From positions 1 to 6,591 of the forward strand of contig SKGU01000290.1 in assembly GCA_007117255.1 (NCBI GenBank): 6,591 nt of DNA, given 5' to 3'. A model generated the notes under the pieces. That model was not told the origin of the DNA, ran no database searches, and worked only from the letters and a program-made list of their open reading frames with translations. The stretch is from Natronohydrobacter sp. GTDB taxonomy: Bacteria > Pseudomonadota > Alphaproteobacteria > Rhodobacterales > Rhodobacteraceae. Of this stretch, positions 1 through 6,325 are shown piece after piece. A program made the translations under genes and the position numbers. Within the stretch, counting starts at the first letter, position 1. Every line of letters starts with the position of its first letter.

Positions 1-102
1 CTCGCCCCCGGTTTCCCGGCCCTTCTGACCGACGATGAACCCGAAGAACCGGGATACGAGGTCGTTCCCACGGGCCGCGCGGCCCCCTTGGCAGCGGAGT
101 AA
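1..102 (+). CDS. C-terminal end of an unidentified protein (5' part outside window)
   Basis: An open frame runs from the first base to a TAA at 100-102 and gives 33 residues, rich in Pro, Ala and Glu, ending in VPTGRAAPLAAE. The tail is too short and too low in complexity for me to assign a family, so no function is proposed. It is judged real because the codons show the same GC-rich usage as the genes that follow and because its stop lies only 5 bases before the next start codon. The Shine-Dalgarno-like GGAG of the next gene (96-99) lies inside its last codons. That spacing implies co-transcription and possibly translational coupling with the aldolase-family gene, so the missing upstream gene probably belongs to the same pathway. 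Confidence 0.6.
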   Translation, partial: LAPGFPALLTDDEPEEPGYEVVPTGRAAPLAAE

Positions 103-107
103 ACCAA

Positions 108-854
108 ATGAACATGCGCCCCAATATCGACCATTGGCAAGAGCGCTGCGACCTTGCCGCCGCCTTCCGCTGGGCGGCCAAGCTGGGCATGCACGAAGCC
201 GTGGCCAATCATTTCAGCCTGTCGGTGAACACAGATGGCACGCGCTTCCTGATGAACCCCAATCAGGTGCATTTCAGCCTGATCCGCGCCTCTGATCTGC
301 TGCTGATCGACGCCAATGACCCTGCCACACTGGACCAGCCCGACGCGCCCGACCCGACAGCCTGGGGGTTGCATGGCTCCATCCATCGGCTTTGCCCGCA
401 TGCGCGCTGTGTGATGCATACTCATTCGATCTTCTCGACGGTTCTGGCATCGCTTGCCGACAGTCGCTTGCTGCCGATCGATCAGAACACCGCCACATTC
501 TTCAATCGAACCGTGATCGACGAACAATTCGGCGGGCTGGCTTTTGAAGAAGAGGGGATGCGCTGTGCCGCCATGCTGTCGGACCCGGCAAAGAAGGTCA
601 TGATCATGGGCAATCACGGCGTTCTGGTCATCGGGCGTGACGTGGCCGATACGTTCAACCGGCTGTATTATTTCGAACGCGCCGCCGAGACCTATATCCG
701 CGCGCTGCAAACCGGCCAGCCCCTGCGCGTGCTGTCCGACGAGATCGCCGAAAAGACTGCGCGCGAACTCGACGACTATCCCGGCCAAGCCGAAGCACAT
801 CTGACCCAGATTCGCCGCATCCTTGATCGTAACGACCCCGATTACGCCACCTGA
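108..854 (+). CDS. Class II aldolase/adducin-family protein, zinc site intact but catalytic Glu absent
   Basis: The protein has 248 residues, slightly longer than the roughly 215-residue fuculose-phosphate aldolase (FucA), and covers one complete aldolase_II domain. It is predicted cytoplasmic, with no signal peptide or membrane segment. The zinc-binding histidines of the family are present: H104 and H106 in MHTHS, and H170 in GNHG. The early ANHFS stretch (33-37) sits where FucA has its phosphate-binding GNVS loop. Against remembered E. coli FucA, the stretch from residue 83 to 106 aligns without gaps (Pro85/P97 and His92/H104 match), and FucA's catalytic Glu73 falls on A85 in PTAWGLH. Metal binding is therefore likely, but normal retro-aldol acid/base chemistry is doubtful. 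It may be a divergent aldolase, decarboxylase, epimerase or non-catalytic binder. The ATG at 108 is preferred over the ATG at 114 because GGAG at 96-99 is well placed. The next gene starts 12 bases downstream. Confidence 0.88.
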   Translation: MNMRPNIDHWQERCDLAAAFRWAAKLGMHEAVANHFSLSVNTDGTRFLMNPNQVHFSLIRASDLLLIDANDPATLDQPDAPDPTAWGLHGSIHRLCPHARCVMHTHSIFSTVLASLADSRLLPIDQNTATFFNRTVIDEQFGGLAFEEEGMRCAAMLSDPAKKVMIMGNHGVLVIGRDVADTFNRLYYFERAAETYIRALQTGQPLRVLSDEIAEKTARELDDYPGQAEAHLTQIRRILDRNDPDYAT

Positions 855-866
855 GAAAGACACGCC

Positions 867-2009
867 ATGACTGACACCATTTCCTTGTCCGACCGCGGCC
901 TGACCCTGACGCTTGGGGAACAACCGCAATATTTCAACTATTTCTGGCTGCGCGATGCCTGCATCAGTTGCATCGACCCGCAAACCCGTGAACGTATTTT
1001 CGATTGTTCTGCCCTGCCAAATCCGCCCAAGGCCACGTCAGCATGGATCGAGGGCGAACATTTGCGCCTGTCATGGCAGGATGAAGCGGTTGTGTCCTCT
1101 GTGCCGCTGTCGCTGCTGCACGAAATATCCGCGACGGGCCGGCCGCATGACCCTGCGGACCTGCCGCGCAGGTTGTGGATGGCGGATTTCGAACCGCAGA
1201 TCGCGCGGGTGCCGCAAGCGGATGTGCTGCACTCGGATGCAGGCCGCGCGCAGTTCTGCCGCGCGCTGATCGAAGATGGGATCGCGATTGTTACAGGCAT
1301 GAAGCCGGGCAAGGAAAGCCTGACCGCACTTGTCGAAACCCTGGGCAGCATCACCCCTTCTGCCGAAGGGTATTTCTTCGAGGTTCGTGTCGAGATCGCG
1401 CCGACCAATCTGGCCTTCACTGCCGGGCCGCTGGAAATGCACACCGACCTGCCCGGTGAAGACGCTGCACCCGGTCTGCAATTCCTGCATTGTCTGGAAA
1501 ACACGGTCGAAGGCGGCATGTCACTGTTTCTGGACGGGGCCGCCGTGGCCGAGGCCCTGCGTAAGGAAGACCCGGATGCCTTCGAACTTCTGGCCTCGCA
1601 TGACATTCCGTTTTTCTACCGCCATGACCATCTCGACTACCGCGCCCATCAGCGCGTGATTGAAACGGACCCGCAAGGCCGCGTGACCGGTGTGACGATC
1701 TCGCAGCATTTGCAGGACACGCTCGATCTGCCGCAGGAGCTGCTGGATACTTATTACCCGGCATTCGTGAAGTTCATCCGGCTGATGCAGGAAGATCGCT
1801 TCCTTGTGCGGTTCCGTTCGCAAGCAGGCAATTGTGTTGTGTTCGACAATCACCGCATCGTGCACGGGCGTGAAGGCTATGTGGCCGAAAGCGGCAAGCG
1901 GCATTTGCGCGGCTGTTACGCAGATCGCGGGGCGTTGCGCAGCACCTACCGCGTCCTTGCAAAGCAAGGCTTTGACGGATTGGTGGCGCCTGCACGCGCG
2001 ATGGCCTGA
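867..2009 (+). CDS. Fe(II)/2-oxoglutarate dioxygenase, gamma-butyrobetaine/trimethyllysine hydroxylase-like
   Basis: The protein has 380 residues, the usual size for this family, and two domains: an N-terminal GBBH-like (DUF971-type) domain, about 5-90, and a TauD-type double-stranded beta-helix, about 115-370. Iron ligands are clear: H192 and D194 in MHTDLPG, and H333 in RIVHGRE. R345 in GKRHLRGCY matches the arginine that holds 2-oxoglutarate. The family couples 2-oxoglutarate decarboxylation to hydroxylation of trimethylammonium carboxylates. Compared with remembered human BBOX1, N181, F171, F184 and Y351 fall on substrate-pocket positions Asn191, Trp181, Tyr194 and Tyr366, but Tyr177 is replaced by E167. 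In the N-terminal zinc site only two cysteines remain (C32 and C35 in WLRDACISC), and the zinc histidine of the WxDEH motif is A74. The family is secure; the substrate is not. The ATG at 867 follows a weak GAGAAAG at 853-859. Close spacing makes it an operon partner of the aldolase-family gene. Confidence 0.9.
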   Translation: MTDTISLSDRGLTLTLGEQPQYFNYFWLRDACISCIDPQTRERIFDCSALPNPPKATSAWIEGEHLRLSWQDEAVVSSVPLSLLHEISATGRPHDPADLPRRLWMADFEPQIARVPQADVLHSDAGRAQFCRALIEDGIAIVTGMKPGKESLTALVETLGSITPSAEGYFFEVRVEIAPTNLAFTAGPLEMHTDLPGEDAAPGLQFLHCLENTVEGGMSLFLDGAAVAEALRKEDPDAFELLASHDIPFFYRHDHLDYRAHQRVIETDPQGRVTGVTISQHLQDTLDLPQELLDTYYPAFVKFIRLMQEDRFLVRFRSQAGNCVVFDNHRIVHGREGYVAESGKRHLRGCYADRGALRSTYRVLAKQGFDGLVAPARAMA

Positions 2010-2015
2010 CGGGCG

Positions 2016-2037
2016 GGCCGGGTCGCAAGACCCGGCC
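2016..2037. terminator. Perfect 9-bp GC-rich hairpin between convergent genes
   Basis: GGCCGGGTC (2016-2024) pairs exactly with GACCCGGCC (2029-2037) around a four-base GCAA loop, which is of the stable GNRA type on the plus strand. It lies in the 35-base gap between the dioxygenase stop (2007-2009) and the aldehyde dehydrogenase stop (2045-2047, minus strand), where a bidirectional terminator is expected. No run of T follows on either strand, so it is not a textbook intrinsic terminator. It may act with Rho or protect 3' ends. Confidence 0.6.
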
Positions 2038-2044
2038 GCCTCGC

Positions 2045-3475
2045 TCAAAGCTGGAAGGGCGGGCGGACTTTCACCTCGTAGAATTCCGCCAGCCCATGCA
2101 CCCCACCTTCGCGGCCATTGCCCGATTGCTTGAACCCGCCAAAGGGCGAGCCGTAATCCGGCGCGCGCCCATTGATATGGATACTGCCAGCGCGCAAGCG
2201 ACGTGCGACACGCGCGGCGCGCGCCGGATCGGATGTGGCAAGATAGGCATCCAGCCCATAGGGCGTGTCATTGGCAATAGCGATGGCTGCTTCCTCGCTG
2301 TCGAAAGGGATCATCACCAGAACCGGGCCGAAGATTTCCTGCTGCGCGATGGTCATATCATTGCGCACATCGGCAAAGAGGGTGGGCTTGACATACCAGC
2401 CCGCCTCAAACCCATCAGGTTTGCCCAAGCCCCCCACAACCAGCCGCGCGCCTTCGTCAATGCCCTTGCTAATCAGGGTCTGGACGCGGTGATACTGGAT
2501 TTCATCGAATAAGGGGCCGATATGCTCGCCCTCGACCAGCGGATCACCGACAGCCTGCGCGCGTGCAGCCTCTGCTGCCAATTCCACGGCGCGCGCATAG
2601 ACGCTGCGCTCGACCAGCATCCGCGTGGGCGCGTTACACGACTGGCCGGAATTCGAGAAACACTCGAACACGCCTTCGGGGACACGGGCGTCCAGATCGG
2701 CATCGGCGAAGATGATATTGGGCGACTTGCCCCCCAGTTCCAGCGCCACGCGCTTGACCGTCTCCGCCGCGTCCTTTGTGACGGAAATCCCCGCGCGGGT
2801 GGACCCGGTGAAGGACATCATTTCTACATCTGCATGGCGCGACAGGGCCGCGCCAACACCCGGCCCATCCCCGAAAACCAGATTGAACACACCGGCGGGA
2901 AAGCCTGCCTCATGGATCATTTCGGCATAGAGACGCGCCGAAAGGGGCGTGTGCTCTGACGGTTTGAGCACGCAGGTATTGCCAGCGGCCAGCGCCGGAA
3001 CCACCTTGAGCGCGATCTGATTGACCGGCCAGTTCCACGGCGTGATCAGCCCACAAACCCCGATGGGTTCGCGCGACAGGATATCGCCATTGGGCAGGGT
3101 TTCTTCTTCGTCCAGCGCGTCAAACGCGTCTAGAAACGCCCGGATATGCCCAGCGCCGGATGCCGCCTGCTGTTCGCGCGACAATGTGATCGGCGCGCCC
3201 ATCTCAGCCGTAATCGCCTGCGCCACCTGTTCTTCGCGCGCTTCGCTGATCGCAAGCAGGCGGGTCAGCAGTCTGCGCCGTTCGGATTTCGGGGTAAAGC
3301 CCCAGGTTTCAAAGGCCGTTTGCGCAGCCTTCACTGCGCAGTCAACATCTGCCCCATTGGCAAGCGTCAAGCTTCCGATCCGGCTGTTGGTCGCGGGGTT
3401 GAGGATTGGCATCGTCTCGCGCCCGTGTGATGCGACCCATGCGCCGTTGATATAGTGGCGGTCGATATCGGTCAT
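2045..3475 (-). CDS. NAD(P)-dependent aldehyde dehydrogenase
   Basis: The protein has 476 residues, a full-length cytosolic member of the aldehyde dehydrogenase superfamily, which oxidises an aldehyde to a carboxylate with NAD(P)+. Conserved features appear in order: the oxyanion Asn N148 in TPWNWP, cofactor-binding K171 in LKPSE, the nucleotide-fold segment SFTGST (221-226), general base E246 in LELGGK, nucleophile C280 in GQSCNAPTR, E380 in QQEIFGPV, and the C-terminal SPFGGFKQSG (443-452). No key residue is missing. The GQSC-NAPTR stretch recalls the CddD-like subgroup rather than classical betaine aldehyde dehydrogenases, but this is from memory. Its ATG overlaps the stop of the GMC dehydrogenase gene (ATGA), and a strong GGAGG lies at 3483-3487 (minus strand), 7 bases before the start. 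It very probably oxidises the aldehyde made by that enzyme. The specific aldehyde is unknown. Confidence 0.93.
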   Translation of the reverse strand: MTDIDRHYINGAWVASHGRETMPILNPATNSRIGSLTLANGADVDCAVKAAQTAFETWGFTPKSERRRLLTRLLAISEAREEQVAQAITAEMGAPITLSREQQAASGAGHIRAFLDAFDALDEEETLPNGDILSREPIGVCGLITPWNWPVNQIALKVVPALAAGNTCVLKPSEHTPLSARLYAEMIHEAGFPAGVFNLVFGDGPGVGAALSRHADVEMMSFTGSTRAGISVTKDAAETVKRVALELGGKSPNIIFADADLDARVPEGVFECFSNSGQSCNAPTRMLVERSVYARAVELAAEAARAQAVGDPLVEGEHIGPLFDEIQYHRVQTLISKGIDEGARLVVGGLGKPDGFEAGWYVKPTLFADVRNDMTIAQQEIFGPVLVMIPFDSEEAAIAIANDTPYGLDAYLATSDPARAARVARRLRAGSIHINGRAPDYGSPFGGFKQSGNGREGGVHGLAEFYEVKVRPPFQL

Positions 3476-5055
3476 CTGTTATCCTCCAGGATCAGGTCAG
3501 CGGCACGGGCCGCGAGCATCATGGTCGGTGCGTTGGTATTGCCCGAAGTGATATTGGGAAAGGCCGAAGCATCGACAACACGCAGCCTGTCCATGCCACG
3601 CACGCGCAGCCGTGGATCAAGGGCGGAGCGCGCCGGGTCATCGCCCATCCGGCAGGTGCAGCTTGGGTGAAACACGGTCGAGGCCCGCGCACGGAAATCG
3701 TCGAGTAGCATATCATCATCAAGACCAAGAAGATCCGGGCCAATGGCAGCGCGGCTTGCCTGCCTGAGTGGCTTGCTATGTGCAAGGCGCTGCAACAGCC
3801 GCCCGGCGCGGATCACGCTCTGGCAATCGGCCTCTGTGCTCAGGGAGTTCGGCCAGATACCCGGCTCATCCTCGATCGAAGGTGAGGTGATGCGAATTTC
3901 GCCCCGGCTGGTTGGACGGCAGGGTTGGGCGCAGAGGATGTAGCCTGAGGCGCGCGTAACCTTTGGTCCCTTTGGGCCGTAAGAATACACCATCGGGTTA
4001 CAATAGATCTGTGTATCCGGGCGCGGTGCGTTCTCTGAAGCGATATAGCCGCCGACCTGATTGACCGGCACAGCCAGCGGCCCTGTGCGTGTCGCCAGAT
4101 ACTGCAAACCGCTTTTAAGACGCCCCAGCGGCGTGCCAAGGGCCGCGTTGAGCGTGTCGGGATGAGCAGCGAAGCTATAGCTGACGGCCAGATGATCCTG
4201 CAAACCGCGACCAATCGCGGGCAAAGGGTTCTGAACAGCGATGCCATGCGCTTGCAGCAGAGCGCCTGGACCAACGCCTGACAGTTGCAGGATTTGCGGC
4301 GAATGGATCGCCCCGGCGCACAGGATGACTTCGCGCCGCGCATTGGCGCGGAGGGTTCGGCCATGCTGGCGATAGGTCACGCCGCGCGCCACCCCGCCCT
4401 CGATCTCGATGCGCACCACTTTGGCGCGGGTTTCAAGGCGCACCCGACCGCGCTTCAATGCCGGACGCAGAAAGGCATCCGCCGCCGACCAGCGTTTGCC
4501 TTTCCAGACAGTGCTGCGATAGTGCCCGATACCTTCGATGCCAGTGTTCAGGTCGTCCAGAACGGGCCATCCGATATCTTCGGCCGCGCGCAGAAATGTG
4601 CCGGAAAACGGGTGCATCTGCCGCGACAGATCGCTGACGTGCACTACGCTTGTTTCAGCGTGTCCGTCTTTTGTTTCCAGGGAGTCATAGATTGCGCTTA
4701 CCGTTGGCCAGTCCCATCCTGTGGCTCCTGATCCGGCCCAATCGTCAAAATCGAATGGCAACCCGCGCATATAGGCCATTGCGTTGATCGAACTGCAGCC
4801 CCCGACGACCCGCCCGCGTGGCCATGCTATGCGTCGACCAGCCAAGCCTTCGTCACTTTCGGTTTCGCAGCAGACTGAAATGCGCGGGTCGACATGGGCA
4901 AAAGCATAGCCGAGCGGCACCTTGATCCAGAAATGCGCGTCCGTCCCGCCTGCCTCCAGCACCAGAATGCGATGCCGGGGATCAATGCTCAGCCGGTCTG
5001 CCAGCACACAACCTGCCGAACCAGCCCCGATAATGATGTAGTCATAGTCTGTCAT
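3472..5055 (-). CDS. GMC-family FAD-dependent alcohol dehydrogenase (choline-dehydrogenase-like)
   Basis: Starting at the ATG at 5055 gives 527 residues, near the usual 530-560 of bacterial choline-dehydrogenase-type enzymes. The first residues lead straight into the FAD-binding IIIGAGSAG (7-15), which supports this start; an upstream ATG at 5145 would add 30 unrelated residues across the control region. GMC signature 1 is GRVVGGCSSINAMAYMRG (81-98) and signature 2 is around GAIHSPQILQLSGVGP (248-263). The active-site pair is H463 in FHPSCTCRMG and N506 in SGNTNAP, the His/Asn combination of choline oxidase-type enzymes. No signal peptide or membrane segment is visible, although choline dehydrogenases often work at the inner membrane with a quinone acceptor. 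It should oxidise a primary alcohol to an aldehyde for the coupled aldehyde dehydrogenase. The substrate could be choline-like but is not proven; other GMC alcohol dehydrogenases share these motifs. Confidence 0.92.
   Translation of the reverse strand: MTDYDYIIIGAGSAGCVLADRLSIDPRHRILVLEAGGTDAHFWIKVPLGYAFAHVDPRISVCCETESDEGLAGRRIAWPRGRVVGGCSSINAMAYMRGLPFDFDDWAGSGATGWDWPTVSAIYDSLETKDGHAETSVVHVSDLSRQMHPFSGTFLRAAEDIGWPVLDDLNTGIEGIGHYRSTVWKGKRWSAADAFLRPALKRGRVRLETRAKVVRIEIEGGVARGVTYRQHGRTLRANARREVILCAGAIHSPQILQLSGVGPGALLQAHGIAVQNPLPAIGRGLQDHLAVSYSFAAHPDTLNAALGTPLGRLKSGLQYLATRTGPLAVPVNQVGGYIASENAPRPDTQIYCNPMVYSYGPKGPKVTRASGYILCAQPCRPTSRGEIRITSPSIEDEPGIWPNSLSTEADCQSVIRAGRLLQRLAHSKPLRQASRAAIGPDLLGLDDDMLLDDFRARASTVFHPSCTCRMGDDPARSALDPRLRVRGMDRLRVVDASAFPNITSGNTNAPTMMLAARAADLILEDNR
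3483..3487 (-). promoter_or_regulatory. Shine-Dalgarno of the aldehyde dehydrogenase inside the GMC gene
   Basis: Read on the minus strand, GGAGG is followed by a 7-base spacer and the ATG at 3475. It lies within the last five codons of the GMC gene and, with the ATGA overlap, fixes the aldehyde dehydrogenase start and points to translational coupling. Confidence 0.75.
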
Positions 5056-5090
5056 GTGCCTCTCGCATCGGGCTTTGCGACATGTCTGAC

Positions 5091-5111
5091 TTGCATAAAC
5101 ATGGGCTGCAA
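5091..5111. promoter_or_regulatory. Candidate LysR-type operator: TTGCA-N11-TGCAA dyad
   Basis: TTGCA (5091-5095) and TGCAA (5107-5111) form a perfect 5-base inverted repeat around an 11-base spacer. It is centred about 46 bases upstream of the GMC start and lies in the divergent region next to the LysR gene. LysR-type regulators usually bind interrupted dyads in such a place, although the classical T-N11-A box is more compact, so the match is to the general style rather than to the exact consensus. Confidence 0.4.
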
Positions 5112-5212
5112 ACAAAAACTCATCCGCCTGAGGGCCCATTTTCATTGAAGCATCAGCAGATCAGACGCTATTTTTTTAATATCTTATGCAGGTATATTCT
5201 GAAACACCCAAC

Positions 5213-5217
5213 AGGAG
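5213..5217 (+). promoter_or_regulatory. Shine-Dalgarno fixing the LysR start
   Basis: AGGAG lies 8 bases before the ATG at 5226. This selects that codon over the in-frame ATG at 5082, which would add 48 residues with no resemblance to LysR proteins and would run through the control region. Confidence 0.75.
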
Positions 5218-5225
5218 CGGCGCTG

Positions 5226-6119
5226 ATGTCAAGATTGCCCCATGTTACCTGGTTGCGCGCTTTTGAGGCTGCTGCCCGGCATAGCAGCTTCTCTGGGGCG
5301 GCCGAAGAGCTAGGGCTGACCCCCGCCGCAGTCAGCCAGCATATCCGGCTGCTTGAGCAGCATCTCGGTGTGAGTCTGTTCAAGCGACTGCCGCACGGTG
5401 TTTCACTTACGGATATGGGGCAGGCCTATGCCTTGCCGATCCGCCGGGCTTTCTCGGACATGCAGGATGCTACGTCGGGGCTTTTCGCAAGACGGAAAAA
5501 ACGGCAACTGCATATCCGAACTTCTGTGACCTATGGGGCGCTGGTGCTTGCGCCACAGCTTGCAGAGTTTACAGCGCTGTACCCCGATGTCGAATTGCAC
5601 ATGAGCACTGCCGTCTGGTCCGACCGTCTGGATGACACGCGGATCGATATTGATATCCGCTATGGCACTGGCAACTGGACCGATCCGCATATGTGGCAAC
5701 TGTCGCATGAAACCGGTGTGGTCGTGTGTCGCCGTGATCACGCAGAGCGCTTCGGAGGGCCGCCTGATATTGCCGCAATGGCAACGGATCGCCTGGTTCT
5801 GGTCATGGGGTCGGAGGTGGAATGGCAAAGACTGTCAATGCATTGTGGTCTCGATCTGGGTCCGGCCGGACATATCGCAAAAGCAGATTCGTCCCTGATG
5901 GCTCTGCAAATGCTGCTGGGTGGCGGATGCGCCGGCATCATCCACGAAAGCTTTGTGGCGCCTTATCTGGATAAGGGCCTGCTGGTCAGCGCGTTCGACT
6001 ACCGCCTACCCATTCGGGAAGCGTATTTCATGATCATCGGTAATGATGCGCTCCACCGATCCGAAGTCACTGATTTCCGGGACTGGTTGATCACAACAAG
6101 CCGCAAAGGCGCTGGTTAG
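5226..6119 (+). CDS. LysR-family transcriptional regulator, GcvA-like
   Basis: The protein has 297 residues, the standard LysR length. The N-terminal winged helix-turn-helix covers about 5-65, with the recognition region SFSGAAEELGLTPAAVSQHI (21-40) followed by the conserved LEQHLGVSLFKR (43-54). It is joined to an effector-binding domain (about 92-290) of two alpha/beta lobes. The opening LPHVTWLRAFEAAARH and the DIDIRYGTGNW segment (141-151) resemble the GcvA branch. It is transcribed away from the GMC/aldehyde dehydrogenase pair across a shared 170-base control region. By the usual LysR rule it probably controls that pair and represses itself, responding to a pathway substrate or intermediate. 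Whether it also controls the aldolase/dioxygenase operon cannot be seen, since that operon's promoter lies outside the window. No clear terminator follows its TAG at 6117-6119. Confidence 0.93.
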   Translation: MSRLPHVTWLRAFEAAARHSSFSGAAEELGLTPAAVSQHIRLLEQHLGVSLFKRLPHGVSLTDMGQAYALPIRRAFSDMQDATSGLFARRKKRQLHIRTSVTYGALVLAPQLAEFTALYPDVELHMSTAVWSDRLDDTRIDIDIRYGTGNWTDPHMWQLSHETGVVVCRRDHAERFGGPPDIAAMATDRLVLVMGSEVEWQRLSMHCGLDLGPAGHIAKADSSLMALQMLLGGGCAGIIHESFVAPYLDKGLLVSAFDYRLPIREAYFMIIGNDALHRSEVTDFRDWLITTSRKGAG

Positions 6120-6208
6120 ACGCAAATTTCTGACCCGGCGTCATGCTCAGGCTGTTTGATCTCACGGTTTGATGGCGCGACCCTTTGTCAGGCATGGAGG
6201 GAAGCATT
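6120..6208. other. Non-coding spacer after the LysR gene
   Basis: No gene is visible. GTTTGAT occurs twice in direct orientation (6154-6160 and 6167-6173), and a weak GACGC/GCGTC pair spans 6119-6142 without a T-tract. Part of this stretch may be the left end of the insertion sequence whose transposase remnant starts at 6209, but I cannot define a terminal inverted repeat. Confidence 0.35.
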
Positions 6209-6325
6209 ATGGGAAAAGTTCGCGACCGCAGCGCCACGACCATGCACGCCATCAGAGCTTTAACTCAGCGATCCCAGGTTTTGCTCACGCAACTGAGTAA
6301 TCCAAGTTTGACGGACATATACTAA
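6209..6325 (+). pseudogene. Broken IS481-type transposase, N-terminal fragment
   Basis: A strong GGAGG (6196-6200) stands 8 bases before an ATG that opens a 38-residue frame. The first 30 residues, beginning MGKVRDRSATTMHAIRA and continuing through QRSQ to QLS, closely resemble the start of IS481-family transposases common in Rhodobacterales, which as I recall begin MGQ(I/V)RHGSATTTHA(V/I)RAA and lead into an ELGINPKTVAKWRKR helix-turn-helix. Here that helix is lost: after QLS the frame gives NPSLTDIY and a TAA at 6323-6325. A full protein of this family has roughly 300 residues, so this is a dead remnant lacking the whole DDE domain. The NP after QLS may be what is left of the NPKT motif after a small deletion. 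The fragment shows that an insertion sequence once landed just behind the LysR gene. Confidence 0.6.

Larger units (their letters stand above)
5056..5225. promoter_or_regulatory. Divergent intergenic control region between GMC gene and LysR gene
   Basis: This 170-base non-coding stretch lies between oppositely oriented starts and should hold both promoters, the normal arrangement for a LysR regulator and its target. It is AT-richer than its flanks, with a T7 tract at 5171-5177. A weak plus-strand sigma70-like candidate is TTGAAG (5145-5150), 18 bases, TATTTT (5169-5174). TATATT at 5193-5198 is a second possible -10, without a good -35. On the minus strand I see no convincing -35/-10 pair. TGCATAA (5092-5098) recurs inverted as TTATGCA (5184-5190). 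Confidence 0.6.

Noticed and set aside
35..295. 86-codon plus-strand frame at the left edge
   Set aside because: It overlaps the upstream partial gene and the aldolase gene in another frame, is rich in Arg and Pro, and has no ribosome site or family resemblance.
938..1606. 222-codon open frame on the minus strand
   Set aside because: It lies wholly inside the dioxygenase gene, has Ser/Arg/Cys-rich composition with no recognisable motif, and is a typical shadow of a GC-rich gene.
1521..2048. 175-codon minus-strand frame across the dioxygenase 3' end
   Set aside because: It is a shadow frame that also reads through the hairpin between the operons, with no conserved motif.
5056..5145. Upstream ATG giving the GMC protein 30 extra residues
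   Set aside because: The extension lacks family resemblance, covers the divergent control region, and the FAD motif follows directly from the ATG at 5055.
5082..5225. 48-residue N-terminal extension of the LysR protein
   Set aside because: The ATG at 5226 has a good AGGAG and gives the standard LysR N-terminus; the extension is promoter DNA.
108..6119. Assignment as a complete carnitine-synthesis or betaine (betAB) operon
   Set aside because: No PLP-dependent hydroxytrimethyllysine aldolase is present, the dioxygenase cage and aldolase active site are altered, and the aldehyde dehydrogenase does not look like a classical BetB.
6119..6142. GACGC/GCGTC pair after the LysR stop as a terminator
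   Set aside because: The stem is only five pairs with a 14-base loop and no T-tract.
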